A DNA stretch of 64,000 nt from Zanthoxylum bungeanum. Taxonomy: Eukaryota; Streptophyta; Magnoliopsida; Sapindales; Rutaceae. Numbering within the stretch: position 1 is the stretch's first letter; each line of letters starts with the position of its first letter. Positions 1 through 11,907 of this stretch are shown one piece after another. The translations under genes were made by a program, and so were the position numbers. The notes under the pieces were generated by a model that saw only the letters and a list, made by a program, of their open reading frames with translations, was not told where the DNA came from and ran no database searches. The DNA is taken from positions 62,001-126,000 of the forward strand of contig SKCR01007812.1 of NCBI GenBank assembly GCA_019454045.1. The letters are read 5' to 3'.

Positions 1-559
1 ACCGGGCACTTATCAGGTCGACAGCAGCACTCCCAGTACAAAAGACTATCATGACCGACCACATGAAGACCGTGAGTATGGCGGGATATGCTCCAGAAGA
101 TAAGTTATCATACTTTCATAGGAAAACTGAGGAGTCAGAGTCCTAGTAGGATAAAGAAAGTAAAAGATAGATTTGATAAAGGTTTCCTTGAGGGAGTAGA
201 AGATTGTTTCAACTAGGAAACCTCATACTAAGAGGAATCTGATTTCTTCACTATTATAAGTAGAAGGGTAGAGTATGTGTAAAATGCATCAGAATCATCA
301 AGCTCTAACTTGTAAAACACAAAAAAGATCGGAGAATCGTGTTTGAGTAATAAAAGTATCATCATGTTTGTGTCCGTGGACGTAGGTCGGATCCAAATCC
401 ACCGAACCACGTTAAATCTTTTTGTTGATTGGCGCATTATCTATCTTCTGCTAAATTTGCTTTTGGTTCCCACATAACCAAACAAATTCACTATTGAGGG
501 AGGATTACCTCGGGAGTGATATTCCCATATTGCTCTGAGACCAAAATCCACCGTCAACA
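1..559 (+). repeat. 5' LTR of the level 1 Tat element (left part missing)
   Basis: The LTR ends in ccgtcaaca at 559 and is followed at once by the primer binding site. Its last 392 bp match the 3' LTR; bases 1-164 have no match there because the 3' copy is truncated. The end motif tcaaca fits the inverted terminus TGTTGA...TCAACA seen in the related element at 57108-58017. Confidence 0.88.
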
Positions 560-561
560 GT

Positions 562-580
562 TGGCGCCGTCTGTGGGGAA
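562..580 (+). promoter_or_regulatory. Primer binding site of the Tat element (tRNA-Asp-like)
   Basis: The sequence tggcgccgtctgtggggaa starts three bases after the LTR end. Its first nine bases, TGGCGCCGT, match the complement of the 3' end of plant tRNA-Asp, the same start as the Athila-type PBS at 20914. The remainder diverges. This form is usual in Tat-lineage elements. Confidence 0.8.
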
Positions 581-613
581 CTTTAAACAAAAAGCAACTC
601 ACGTAGTAAGACA

Positions 614-2300
614 ATGGCAGAATGTGGAAATCATCAATCTTCAGAGAGTCCGGCAACAGACTGGATGAAAAAGATGGAAGAAAACATGAAATTCATGATA
701 GATCGGCTGGAGAGAATGGAAGGAACGAACAACGAGAGACCCGAAGGCGGAACCAGTCGAAGAAAATGTGAGAAAGCAGAAGGGAAAAGGGTGGTAGATA
801 CCAGTGAGGATGATGGACCCAGGAGGATGGGGCCCTACGGGATAAAATCCGTGGTTGTAGAAAAAGATTCACAAACAGATGACACATGGGAAGAGGATGA
901 AAGTGGACGAAGAGGACAATCACCTGATCCCTCCTATGATAGCCTCCACGACTCCCGAAGAGAAGGCAGGGAATATAGCGAAGATGTGCGAGAAATTTCA
1001 AACCATGAGGAACGCCGCACCCGGGGCATAGGACGCGCAGAGAGGCACAGAAAACAACACGGCAACACAACCAGTGAGATAAAGTCTTGGTTAAAAAAAG
1101 AGATGACCAAATGAGGGGTAGACCTCAAGGCTGACGCAAGTGATGCCCGGGACGGTGAGGAGGAATCTCCCATCGCGGAAAAAATAAGGTCGGTAAAATT
1201 CCCAAAGCGATTCAACATGCCGACCATGGCACCCTACAAAGGCCACTCTGACCCGAAATCGCACATCGAAAGCTTTGTCTTGTTGATGGAAGTCCAGGGA
1301 GTAGTAGGAGATGTCATCTGCAAAGTGTTCCCCCTAACTTTAGGTGGACCCGCCATCCTATGGTACAGAAGTCTGGCTCCGGGGAGCATCAGAGACTTCA
1401 CAAAACTGAAGAAGTCGTCCATTCGACACTTTAAAGGGGCCTGCGTCCCCAAAAAAGACAATTGGAGAATTGAGACTTATGAAGCAAGGAGATTACGGGC
1501 CCCTGAAAATTTTTATTGAGAGATACCACAACATGGTACTGGAAGTCGGGGGATATAAGTCCCTAGAAGCCCTAGAAAGGTTAAAGAGACCCCTAAAGGT
1601 CGGGAGGTTATGGACTTATCTAAGAATCCAGGACACGCTGGATTATGCCACCGCTCTAGAGGTAGCCCGGAAGTTCATCTTGGTAGAAAGCGAAGAAAAG
1701 ATCTCCCGAAGGGGGACGACCATTCGGGAAAGAACAGAAAGAACAGAGGCCCCCCGACGACCGGACATGGAATTCAAAAAACTCAATCCGAGACCCAAAG
1801 AATTCAAACCAATGCCTCGAATAGATCATGAAAGAGGGGTCGCGACCCAGGTGAATCATGTAGTCCGAGAAGAAACATATATTCCCATGAGTAAGCCACC
1901 AGGGCAAATCATCATGGAGATACAGGAAAAATACCTCTTGATAGAACCCGACCTCATGAGGTTCCCCCCGGATAAAAGAAACAAGAAATCTTACTGTGTA
2001 CATCATAATCTGAGGGGACACACGGCGGACGAATGCAAAGATCTGCGGGAACAGATGGAAGACCTAGCCCGAAATGGGTATCTAAATAGTTATATTGACC
2101 ATGAAACCATGGCGGCCAGACAGAGGGCACGAAACCGACAGGTGAACATCATCGCAGGGGGAAGTACACTGGCCGGGGACTCTAACCGGTCAAGAAAGAA
2201 CTATAGCCGAGCTCAAGGGGTAGAGGTGCTAGGAACAGAAAGACCCCCGACACTACAAGGGGGTCGGTCGGTGCCCATAATGTTCACCGACGAGGATGCA
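614..2300 (+). pseudogene. gag: Gag of the level 1 Tat element (broken)
   Basis: The reading frame opens at ATG 614 with a charged N-terminal region, stops at 1112-1114 (TGA), then continues in the same frame through the retrotransposon gag core (LGGPAILWYRSL, around 1344). A shift near 1455, at a run of six A, moves the frame to one running from 1470. A Cys/His knuckle-like motif of the Tat kind (C-x2-H-x4-GH-x4-C) lies around 1993-2037. Gag would form the virus-like particle and bind element RNA. Stop and frameshift mean no full-length product from this copy. Confidence 0.82.
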
Positions 2301-2309
2301 CGAGGGGTG

Positions 2310-2960
2310 AGTTTTCCCCATGATGATGCGCTGATAATCAAAGCTACAATCAGCGGCACAGAGGTGGATAGAATCCTGGTAGACCCCGGAAGCGCGGTAG
2401 ACATAATATCCAAAGAAGCTTTAGAAAGCCTGGGAGTAGAATACGTAACCCTAACTAATGACGGCACCCCCTATATGGTTTTGGAGGCTCAACGGTCATC
2501 CCGCTGGGAAAAATACAACTGGCAACAACCATCGGAACTCACCCCAGAACCCGGACAGTCATGGTAAACTTCACCGTGGTGGACTGCCTGAGCAGTTATC
2601 AAGTCATTGTCGGCCGGCCTTTTATGATGAAAACAAAGGCTGCGATGTCCTGTTACTACTTGAAACTGAAATTTCCTACCCGGGAAGGGATCAGAATCAT
2701 ATGCGGAAGTCAGAAGATAGCACGTAGTTGTTTCGCCACTCTCTCACGAGAAACCCACTGCATCGAAGGAAGCACCAGGAAGAGGCAAATGGGGGAAGAC
2801 GAGGAAAATCCAAAGAAGGACCCGGGTCCTCGCCCGGATAAAGTTGCCCGGCTAGAGGCAGCCGAAGAATTAGAAGAAGTCAACATGTTCGGACCGAATA
2901 AAAGCATAAAGATAGGGGGAACTTGGACGAAATCCCAAAAAAGGACCTGCTGGAATGCCT
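2310..2960 (+). pseudogene. Aspartic protease region of the level 1 Tat element (broken)
   Basis: A retropepsin-like segment follows gag. The active-site triad normally D-T/S-G reads D-P-G (VDPGSAVDII, about 2377-2406), so the residue after the catalytic Asp is unusual. The second conserved block (VIVGRPFM, around 2610) is in a different frame, so a frameshift lies near 2470, and another lies near 2910 before RT. The protease would cut the Gag-Pol polyprotein. Both the frameshifts and the altered triad argue that it is inactive. Confidence 0.75.
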
Positions 2961-3791
2961 ACGGGAGTACCCCGACATCTTCGCATGGGGACACAATGAC
3001 ATGCCAGGATTGATCCAAAGTTCATCAGTCACCGCTTGGCAGTAAACTCGACACACAAACCAGTTAAACAGAAAAGAAGAATCTTTAACCAAGAACGGTG
3101 CAGAGCAGTGGCGTCCGAAGTGGAAAAACTGTTAAAAGCAGGCTTCATCAGAGAAGTCAAGTACCCAGAATGGGTTTCGAACGTGGTATTGGTAAGGAAA
3201 GAAAACGGGAGGTGGATGATGTGCGTGGACTTCACCGACCTCAACAAGGCGTGCCCGAATGACAGCTTCCCACTGCCAAACATATATCAGCTGGTAGATA
3301 CGACAGCCTGCAAGGGACTGCTGAGCTTTATGTACGCCTTCTCAGGATACAACCAGGTCAAGATGCACCCTGCTGACGAGGAGAAAACAACTTTTGTCAC
3401 CGATCAGGGGCTTTACTGTTATAAAGTAATGCCATTCGGATTAAAAAACGCAGAAGCCACCTTTCAGAGACCGGTCAACAAGATTTTCAAACCACTCATC
3501 GGCACAACAATGCTGGTGTATGTTGACGACATGATAACAATGTCTGAGGCGCCAGGGTGTCACGTGACCGACCTGAAGAAAACCTTTGAGTTATTGAGGA
3601 AATACCATTTAAAACTCAACCCAGAAAAGTGCGCCTTCGGGGTGGCCTCCAGGAAGTTTTTAGGCTACATGGTGAGCTCCAGGGGCATAGAAGCAAATCC
3701 GCAAAAGATACAAGTCGTACTGGACTTGAAATCTCCCAGGACGGTGAAAGAAGTTCAAAGTCTAACCGGCAGGCTAGCCGCGCTTAACTAA
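2961..3791 (+). pseudogene. Reverse transcriptase domain of the level 1 Tat element
   Basis: The open frame includes the RT blocks ending in YVDD at 3519-3530. Upstream, NGRWMMCVDFTDLNKACPND (3210-3269) is typical gypsy RT. The block normally read F-M-D-A-Y-S-G has Tyr in place of its first catalytic Asp (TAC codon 3333-3335). FLGYMVS (about 3658) marks the RT C-terminus. A TAA at 3789-3791 ends the frame, after which the same frame resumes into RNase H. The domain would copy element RNA into cDNA; the Asp loss and stop make this copy nonfunctional. Confidence 0.88.
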
Positions 3792-4193
3792 TTCATCTCC
3801 CGAGCAACCGACAAATGCCACTCTTTCTTCAAAGCCATCAAGAAAGCCCAAAAGGGGATCGACTGGACTCCGGAGTGCGCAGAGGCCTTCCAACAACTGA
3901 AACAATATCTAGCACAGCCCCCGCTCCTAGCAAAACCTCTCCCATGAGAGACATTATACATGTACTTGGCTGTTTCAAAACACGCAGTAAGTTCGGTGCT
4001 GGTGCAAGAGGCCGACCGAATCCAAAGACCAGTATACTATGTCAGCAAAGCCATGTTGGACACAGACACCCGGTATCCCGTACATGAACTAGTCGCCCTA
4101 TCTTTGATCACCGCAGCTCGGAAATTGCGGTCTTACTTCCAAGCCCACCCTATCAAAGTTTACACCGACCACCCCTTGCGGCAGATCTTATAA
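3792..4193 (+). pseudogene. First (retroviral-type) RNase H of the level 1 Tat element
   Basis: In the RT frame after the stop, the translation contains the connection region and an RT-associated RNase H with YYVSKAMLDTDTRYP (about 4036-4080) and KVYTDHPLRQIL before a TAA at 4191-4193. Another in-frame TGA lies around 3945. This is the usual gypsy RNase H next to RT. In-frame stops break it. Confidence 0.8.
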
Positions 4194-4289
4194 AAACCAG
4201 AGGCCTCGGGAAGGTTGATGAAGTGGTCGGTGGAGTTAAGCGAGCACGACATCTCCTACCTTCCAATGGTAGCAATGAAATGACAGGCT

Positions 4290-4772
4290 TTGGCAGATTT
4301 TGTTGCAGAATTCACCGAACCCCAGATCTTGACGGTAGGGGAAGACAAATGGGAGATGTTAATGGACGGGTCTGTCAGCTCACAGGGCGGCGGAGCCGGG
4401 ATCGTGTTAAAAAATAACAAGGGGGAAGAAGTATTGTTTGCCTTAAGGTTCACCTTCGAAACCACGAACAATGAGGCAGAGTATGAAGCAATCCTGGCCG
4501 GATTAAGACTATGCACGGTAATAGGAGTCCACGACGTAATAGTAAGAAGTGACTCACAGCTTGCTATTCAGCAACTAAAAGGCGAATTCCAGGCCAGGGA
4601 ACCTAGCATGAGAGCCTACTTGACTGAGGTAAAGAGGTTAATAGAAAAAATGAGGGACGATCGCTTTGAACAAGTCGGACGAGAAGACAACGGCGAAGCG
4701 GATTCTCTTGCACGGCTCGCATCTTCAATAAAGACAGAGAATCCCAGAACAGTCCCCCTAATCTGCCTCTGA
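4290..4772 (+). pseudogene. Second, archaeal-type RNase H (aRH) of the Tat element
   Basis: A 160-codon open stretch reads as an RNase H fold: MDGSVSSQGGGAGIV (first Asp), NNEAEYEAILAGLRL (Glu), a SDSQLAIQQL block (Asp) and EADSLARLAS near the C-terminus (last Asp). Such an extra archaea-like RNase H downstream of the normal one is known from Tat-lineage plant elements and supports the lineage call. A TGA at 4770-4772 separates it from integrase. The four acidic positions all look present, so this is the best-preserved catalytic domain in the copy. Confidence 0.85.
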
Positions 4773-6061
4773 GAAAAAAGCGTAGGGGAACTCGAAGTGG
4801 GAACCTTGGATAAAGAAGATGAAACTTCATGGCTGCAACCGATCAGAAAATATTTGGAAACAGAAGAGACACCCGAGGACAGAAAGGAAGCCAGAAAACT
4901 AAAATTCAAAAGCACCAAGTTTTCCTTAATCGAATGGGTACTCTACCGAAGAGGCTACACCGTACCCCTCCTGAGATGCTTAGCGAAAGAGGAAGCAGAT
5001 TATGTGCTCAGGTAAATCCACGCAGGCATCTGTGGAAGTCACACCGGAGGAAGATCAATCGCCTTTAAAGCCTTAAGACAATGATTTTTACTGGCCGACC
5101 ATGCATCAGGACGGTATGAGGGTAGCTCAAAAATGTGAAGGTTGTCAGAAGAATGCCAACCTCCACCACCAGCCGGCAGAGCAGGTAACCATCCTATCCA
5201 GCCTCTGGCCATTTGCACAGTGGGGACTAGATATTATAGGACCAATGCCAAAAGGGCGAGGGCATGCAAAATACGCAATCGTGGCTATAGACTATTTCAC
5301 AAAATGGGTAGAAGCTGAGCCACTATCCACCATCACGGAGAAGAAGGCCACAGAGTTTTTAAAAAAGAATATTATCTGCAGGTTCGGAATTCCCCGGGCA
5401 ATCATCACCGACAACGGGAAACAATTCGATAGCAAAGGATTCAGGAAGCTCTGCAAAGACCTCCAGATCGCCTTAAAATTTGCCTCGCCAGCCCATCCCA
5501 AGTCAAACGGACAGGTCGAGGCAACGAACAAAACCATCAAGGCAAACCTCAAGCTCGGCTCGGATCATGCAAGGCCTTATGGGTCGAAGAATTACCAGAA
5601 GTGCTATGGGCACATCGGACGACCTACAAAGATTCCACAGGGGAGAACACCGTTTTCCCTATCATACGGATGTGAGGCCGTAATTCCAGCAGAAATTGGA
5701 GTAGCAACTCACAGGGTCCGCCACTTTGGAATGAGCAGAACGAAGAACTTATCAAAACCACCTCGACCTGATCGAGGAAATGATAGAGAGATCAGCTATG
5801 AAAGCAATGATCTACCAACAAAGGATGGCCCGCTTCTATAACAAAAGAGTTCGAACCCGCTCCTTCCTCCCGGGCAACTTAGTATTGAGAATGGTCACCT
5901 TAAACACCCGGCGACCAGAGGTGGGCTCGCTAGGTGCCAAGTGGGAATGGCCATACAAAATCACAGAGGTGGTAAGGCCAGTGGCTTACTTCTTGGAACA
6001 GCTGGACGTCACAAGATTAAAAAAGCCATGGAACGCCGAGATGTTGAGTACCTTTCAGTAA
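4773..6061 (+). pseudogene. Integrase of the level 1 Tat element (broken)
   Basis: The N-terminal part (4797-5090) carries the conserved VLYRRGYTVPLLRCL block and a decayed HHCC finger (CEGCQ around 5136). The core runs in another frame from about 5101: the first Asp in GLDIIGPMPK (about 5224), the second in TDNGKQF (about 5407), and Glu in QVEATNK (about 5514). The C-terminal GAKWEWPYKI segment (about 5932-5961) is in a third frame and ends in TAA at 6059-6061. DDE residues are present, but stops at 5013 and near 5080 and two or more frameshifts inactivate it. Confidence 0.85.
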
Positions 6062-6396
6062 ATTCTCTATTCCTCCTCTTCTTTGGCAGCAACCCAATAA
6101 GGGACAGAAATTCAAATACAAAGCCTCTCTCAAAATGACCCGCAAAGAGTTGTAAGAAGGACAGTATGTCCCCGAATATAAATAAAACTTTCTTTTTTCA
6201 CCCGCTCTTCTAAAAATAATTTTACAAAACCGTATTCAACACCCCGGGACATACTCAATACAACGGTCCATGATCAAAAGCACAAAACCCGCAACTACCC
6301 GACCACGGCTACGACCATAAAGAAGCACAAGTCACACCAGAATTAGTCGACTCCATACAAGCATTAACAGCAGGGACGAATGTGAATCAGAGTATA

Positions 6397-7010
6397 GATC
6401 CGTGAGAAGCATAGCACGGGGAGGAGGATGATACACCGTGGCGATGTGCTTGTCTCCAAGCTGTTAACAAGGAGGAATATGCCCTAAAGTCTTCGAACAC
6501 TTCCGCCGCTGGATGGCTGGATCTGTTCCGAGGTCACTTGACTATTCGGGGGGCCGGTTACGTCCCACCGAGTCATGCTCATTGGTCTGGGGACGGGACA
6601 TCCCCAAGAACCAAGGGTCTCTCTTAGCTCGGGGTCCTCGGAATATTCAGGGACATACTCGATGCATAGGATCCGTGAGAAGCATAGCACGGGGAGGGAT
6701 GATACCCATGTGGCGATTGCTTACTCCAGTGTTACCGAACATAAGGAGGAACACTCCCTTAATGTATCGAGCACTCTTTTGATCCTCATTTACCCGATGT
6801 AATGGATCCGTGAGAAAGCATAGCACGGGGGATGATGATGCCCCCGTGACGATTGCTAGCTCCAGTGATGTCAGACCTAAGAGGGAATATCCCTTAGTAT
6901 CCGGACACTCTTTGATCTATTCATCATTTGGACCCAAGAGAGGCGCATTACAGGGATGCGTTGTGCCCCTGTAGCGTGTGTCTGCTCCAGCGTGGTAAGG
7001 AGGAGCCCTC
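6397..7010 (+). repeat. Degenerate tandem repeat of about 135 bp after integrase (Tat element)
   Basis: The phrase gatccgtgagaagcatagca recurs at about 6397, 6670 and 6803 (with one extra a in the last), each followed by a cacgggg-type block, a gtggcgat or gtgacgat block, a ctcca or ctccaag block and a gaacact or ggacact block. A weaker fourth unit follows near 6946. Units differ by many substitutions, so the array is old. I see no coding potential beyond chance frames. Confidence 0.65.
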
Positions 7011-7309
7011 GTACAATACACAGGCTCCACAGTGACCCGACGTATAGAGGATGTGCCCTTACCATTCAAAAGATCTCTGATCCAAGTCCTAGTTCGCCGG
7101 GACACTGAATTGAAAGGTTCAGAATTATGTTTTGGAGACCTCGGACATGACGCTGTTCTAAGGTATCCATGCTATTGTTTACACTTTTTTGATTTTATTT
7201 TCCAAAAGTTTGTTTTTTGTTTTTTCATTGGTCTGAAAAGGGGACGCGCAAGACAGATTCGATAGGGCTTCAAAGGTTGATTCCCTTCCCTTCGGAGCAA
7301 GTCCCAATA

Positions 7310-7545
7310 ATTGTTCGGCTCGGGGCCGGACTCGTTCCGCCGAGGCCATTTTATTAATCAGCTCGGGGCTGGATTCGTTCCACCGAGGCCATTCAGTTAT
7401 TCGGCTCGGGCTGTGGATTTCGTTCCGCCAAGGCCACTTGGTTATACAGCTCGGGGTCGGGCCACATCCCACCGAATCTATCTTTTGGACTGGGGACAAA
7501 ACATTCCCCGGGGACGAAATCGGGGTCGGGTTACGTCTCACCGAT
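7310..7545 (+). repeat. About four diverged 44-bp repeats (Tat element)
   Basis: Units contain ggctcgggg...ggattcgttccaccgaggcca and repeat at roughly 44 bp from 7315. They match, in reverse complement, the 11-unit 43-bp array at 58294-58766 in the second Tat element, so the repeat is a lineage feature that expanded differently in each copy. Confidence 0.75.
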
Positions 7546-7694
7546 TGCATCTAATCATCAGTGTCCTTCACAATTCAGAGTCAATCCTCAACCACTGAAT
7601 GAATGGGTCTCGGTTCGTATTACCCCTCTTGAAAAATCCTTAAATAATCATTTGAAGAAGAGCACCCAGAACAAGGAACAGAAGAGAAAAGCAG

Positions 7695-7697
<3 letters not shown>

Positions 7698-7737
<40 letters not shown>

Positions 7738-7758
7738 ATATATATATATATATATATA
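7698..7758. repeat. (TA)n microsatellite
   Basis: An almost pure TA run of about 60 bp with one tctata interruption, between the 44-bp repeats and the antisense gene of the Tat element. Confidence 0.9.
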
Positions 7759-7829
7759 CATATATTCAAAAAAAATATGAAGTGTTAACACAAAAAAAAA
7801 AAACAAGTGTACACAGGGCCCTGTCCGGG

Positions 7830-9423
7830 TTACCCATTTTTAATCACCCGCGCATGGGCAGGAAGTTCTTCCTCGGCTGGCTCGAACGATGGATGGATCA
7901 TCTCGGTCTCAAGAACGGGAACAGCAGCTTCAACATCGGCAACACGGTAGACATATACTTCAAGAATGAGAGGTGGAATCTCAGGATAGTCCTCGCCAGG
8001 AGTATGAACCTCAGGTCGGCTTTCCTGGGAAACCTGAGAGACCGGAGCAACCGAAATCGGGTCGGGATCCATCGCCCCCTCGGAAGAAGGGGGAGCCACT
8101 TCTGGAACTCCTCCTCAGATATTTCCCCTTTACAGAAACTGATGGCTGCATGGACTGGCCCCATATCCAGGTCGGGTAGCACCATTGGTATAATTTCAGC
8201 ACAATCACCGACCCCTTCAAGACAAATGGAGTCCCTCTCGGCCTCCCACTCGAGCTCCTTATCCCTGAGCTTGGCACGGGCCCGTCCCAGTTCCTCCTCA
8301 TTGGCCCGCAGCTTATATTCCACACTGCCCACTTCCACCTTGAGGATCCTAATCTCAGTCCGGGCGTCCACCAAACTTGCCTTAGCCTCTTCAGCGTTCT
8401 TCCGCTCCAGAGTGGCAGCAGCCTTAAGGGCTTTGTTTGTTTTTACAGCCTCAACTGCAGCCAGCTCATGGTCATATCCTCTCCTCGGCACTAGCCAGCT
8501 TGGCCTCCACTTCAGAAAGACGATTCTGAAGCCTCTGGGCTTGACCGCCCTCGGACAAAAGGCTTATAAATAGGTCCTTATTTTTTGTCGCCAAATAATT
8601 TGTCTGCCGAAAAGAAAAAAAAAGTTAGAAAATTAAAAAAAAAGTCTGAAAGACTCCACGGATATAGAAGAGAAGTAAAAGAAGTGACATAGGCCAACTG
8701 GGAGCACAACTTGGAAACTACATCCTCGGGTGAAAGGTCCTCAAACCTTGGAATCTTCTCAGGAGGTACGGCCCCGGCTAACTCATGAAGCCGGTACCAA
8801 ATGGGAAGTAGCCTCCCTAATATTCTTCCAAAGGTCATCAACTCCAAGAACCACATCACCCTTCAATTTCTTGGAAGGACCCTCCTGCCGAACTGAAGTC
8901 TCTCTGCTCGGGCCTCCTCCTCCTCCAATTCCCGCCTCAATTGGGTATCCACAGCTCCAAACCGACGCTTCCTCCTCCTGGAGGGTCTTGGAGGGCTAGC
9001 AGGACGGGTGACAACCCATTGGGGGCACCCGAGGAGATGAAGATAGACCCTGAGAGCTCGGTCGTTCTGCCTCAACGGCCACCTTTCTATCCTCAGAAGA
9101 TTCAGGTCGTTTCCGAGAAGTATCAGCCCCACCTTGGCTAGTTTTTTTCGGCACCAGTCAACCGATCAAGGTATTTTGGTCTCCTCGACATGCCTGCAAA
9201 AAAAAAAAACAACAAGACGAAAAAAAAAGGTTCAGGACCTGAGCATACAAAAAAAAAAAACAGAGAAGAAAAAAGACGACACCAAACATGGTAATAAACA
9301 TGGGAGTTGGTTAAAAGATCAACATGCTTCTACCTATCCGACCCGAGAACTTAGGAGGAACGGTCCGAACGAGCCCCGATTCAAAAAATGTCGCATCGTT
9401 CACCAACTCCCTCTAATGAGCGG
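7830..9423 (-). pseudogene. 3' part of the Tat antisense gene (C-terminal coiled-coil region, spliced)
   Basis: Read on the minus strand this continues the gene whose 5' part is at 29947-30723; a retrotransposon separates the halves with a 5-bp TSD. Exons are joined by good GT-AG introns at about 9194-9333 and 8604-8688. The product is charged and coiled-coil-like: heptad-rich segments such as ELEEEEARAERLQ and LRANEEELGRARAKLRDK (about 8250-8320), and a Pro/Glu-rich tail ending in a TAA at 7830. Frameshifts lie at an A run near 9145, near 8990, near 8480 and near 8100. Antisense ORFs between integrase and 3' LTR are known in Tat elements; their role is unknown. It faces against gag-pol. Confidence 0.72.
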
Positions 9424-10043
9424 TGTAGGCACTGCATTTTTACACATAAGTCCCTATGATGAGTCTCATTTTGGAGACACTACCTTTTAAGTCACGGAGG
9501 TCACGGAAAACGGACATCGGAAGGGGGAATTCAGAATAAACAAGTTCACTGTCTTCGTTGGTGCTGCGTTCGTTACTTCGTTCGAACGTCAGGCAGATTG
9601 CGGACGTTTGTGCCGCGTTCGAGGAAGCGTTCGAACGGTGTCGGTAATTCTGGTTTTGCTACTAGCCTCGCACCCCAGCCCAATTAGCCCCCCAAAGCCC
9701 ATAAAACACATCCCAAATTAAATAAATAAATATTAACTAAATAAGATAATGATTAAATTAATTAAATAATTAAATAAAACATATACCAAACATAAAATAA
9801 ACAATTACCAACTTAAACTAAAATCATGCCTAATTAAAATCAATCAACCAATTATATTCCCAATCAAATATATATTATTCCTAACTTAAAATATTGTATG
9901 CCTAATCAACACAAACTAAATATTCAACCTTCCTAATCGAAACCAAATCAAATCCCTTGCTTTCCTTGTCCAACACCAAATCAAATCCTCCCTTTAATGC
10001 CAAATCCCTTCCTTGTGAGACAAGGTGAAGCCCTAGCCATTCT

Positions 10044-10053
10044 CTATATAAAC
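10044..10053 (+). promoter_or_regulatory. Likely TATA box of the level 2 LTR promoter
   Basis: ctatataaac is followed about 30 bp later by a CA-rich start region. The copy in the 3' LTR, near 17443, is identical. No other convincing TATA lies in the first kilobase of the LTR. Confidence 0.55.
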
Positions 10054-10320
10054 AACACATCTCCAAGGCATTCCCCCCTAGAGTGTGCACGCCCATTAGA
10101 AGAAAAAGAAGAAAAGAATTCCCAACAACCCCTAACCTAGCCACCCCTCTCTGGACTCTCTCTAATACACGCCCTAACTCACTCCATCCACAGCCTTGAC
10201 CTGCACCCTAAAAACAGCCAGTAATCCCCCCTGAAACAGCCGCATATTACCCTCACAAACACTCCTAAAACACACGCCAAAACAGTCCCCTAAATTACCA
10301 AAAAAAACAGTAACCAAAAC

Positions 10321-10877
10321 TAGGGGTGACAATTTGGGTCAGGATTCGTTTATTCGTTCGATTCGATTCGCTTTAAAGCGAATACGGGTTTGGAAAAATG
10401 AATTCGTTTAATAAATGGGTCAATTCGATTCGATTCGTTTATTAAACGAATCGAATACGAATTTAAGCTCATTGATTCGTTTATTCGTTTAGAATTCGTT
10501 TTATTATTTTTATTTACTAGTTCTTGTTAATTTTCAATTAAGATTCAAAAAATTATACTTAATTATCATAGAAAAAGTAATATTTTCGATATTTGATGAA
10601 GTTTTTTTAGTAAATATATTAATTACATATTTCATATGTATATATTTATGAAGAACTAATGTAAATCAAGTGTGGTAAATTATTTTATTAAATAACATCA
10701 TTGCCTAAACGAATAAACGAATATTCGTATTCGATTCGTTTATTAAACGAATCGAATACGAATCATGATATTAGGATTCGTTTAATAAACGAATCGAATA
10801 CGAATCCATCACATTTTGATTCGATTCGTTTAGGATTCGATACAAATTCGATTCGTTGATTCGTTTTGACACCCCTA
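10321..10877. mobile_element. hAT-type MITE, 557 bp, inside the level 2 5' LTR
   Basis: Terminal inverted repeats start taggggtg at both ends, flanked by the 8-bp TSD accaaaac (10313-10320 and 10878-10885), as for hAT elements. The 3' LTR at about 17704-17722 has the uninterrupted target with a single accaaaac, which proves insertion. The interior is built of attcgattcgttt-like motifs. A second copy of the family lies at 35008-35507 in the opposite orientation. It has no coding capacity. Confidence 0.9.
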
Positions 10878-11390
10878 ACCAAAACATCCCAAAAACAGTA
10901 ACTAAAATACAGCAGCAAAACAATAGCAACGGCAGCGAATCGGAGTCAAAAGCAGCAGCAAAAGACGGAGAACGACAACTCAAAACAGTAAGACAACGAA
11001 CGAGAACAGTGAACCAGTGAACGGAAGAGTTACGGAGCATCCACCATTCCGACGATCGTGTACCGTACATCCGAGAGGTGATTTAAAAGGTTAGACCTGA
11101 TGGCACTTTTTCATTAGTTTATATTCGTTATTTTATTATTGAATTCTATTCGCATGAGAGTCGTTTATGGATGTATGTTGTGGTTTGAATAAATGGAAGA
11201 GTGTCGTCTCTTGCGGTATATAGGATGAAACCCATACGTAAATTCCGTAGCCGAATCCGAATGGACGGTAGTGCGGTCTGTACTTGGGATACAACTCCAC
11301 GTACCACTTGAGTAAATGGCACCCTCTCTTGTTTTGTGTTGCTTTGGGTTATTTATTTCTCGTTACTTAAATTTTGTATGTCGCTTACTT

Positions 11391-11830
11391 GTGTATGATA
11401 TAATCGAGTGCATGGGCTCAGTAAGTGCGATAAAAGGTCCCCTAATCGGAAGGGTTAAAATCCTTCACCACGATGCTTTGCCGCACCGATTGATGTGTGT
11501 TCGGTTGAATGCGAGATACGTTCAATCGGACACATTACGTATAATATTATTGCTTTTAACTTTTTGTATGCATGATTCAATCGAGCGCATGTGCTTAGTA
11601 AGTGGAATGAAAAATCCCCTATGGGGATGGGTTAAAGCCCTTTACCACGATGCTATGCCGCGCCGGTTGATGTGTGTTCGGTTGGATGTTAGATGTGTTC
11701 AATTGGGCATACTTAGTTTGATATGATTGTCTTTATGTTTGTATGCATGATTTGATGTGACGCGCATGGGCTTAGTATGTTGGTCTAAAGGTTCTCTCTT
11801 TGAGAGATCAAGAGCCCCAAAAGGTCACCT
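11391..11830 (+). repeat. About 175-bp imperfect tandem repeat (2.5 units) in the level 2 LTR
   Basis: Units begin tgtatg.atgat near 11391, 11566 and 11741 and share the blocks gcatg(g/t)gct(c/t)agta, gttaaa.cc(c)tt.accacgatgct and ttgatgtgtgttcggttg. The 3' LTR has the same units from about 18218 to 18640. Confidence 0.7.
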
Positions 11831-11907
11831 TTACGGCAGTACTTCACCGCGCTCCTTTATGTTGTTGTTTATGTATTGCGTCCCATTGCGTGCATCAGGT
11901 TTGTTCC

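Noticed and set aside
7782..8573. A 263-codon plus-strand ORF
   Set aside because: It is the opposite strand of the antisense-gene coiled-coil region; the minus-strand reading has the better protein features and matches the gene's other half.
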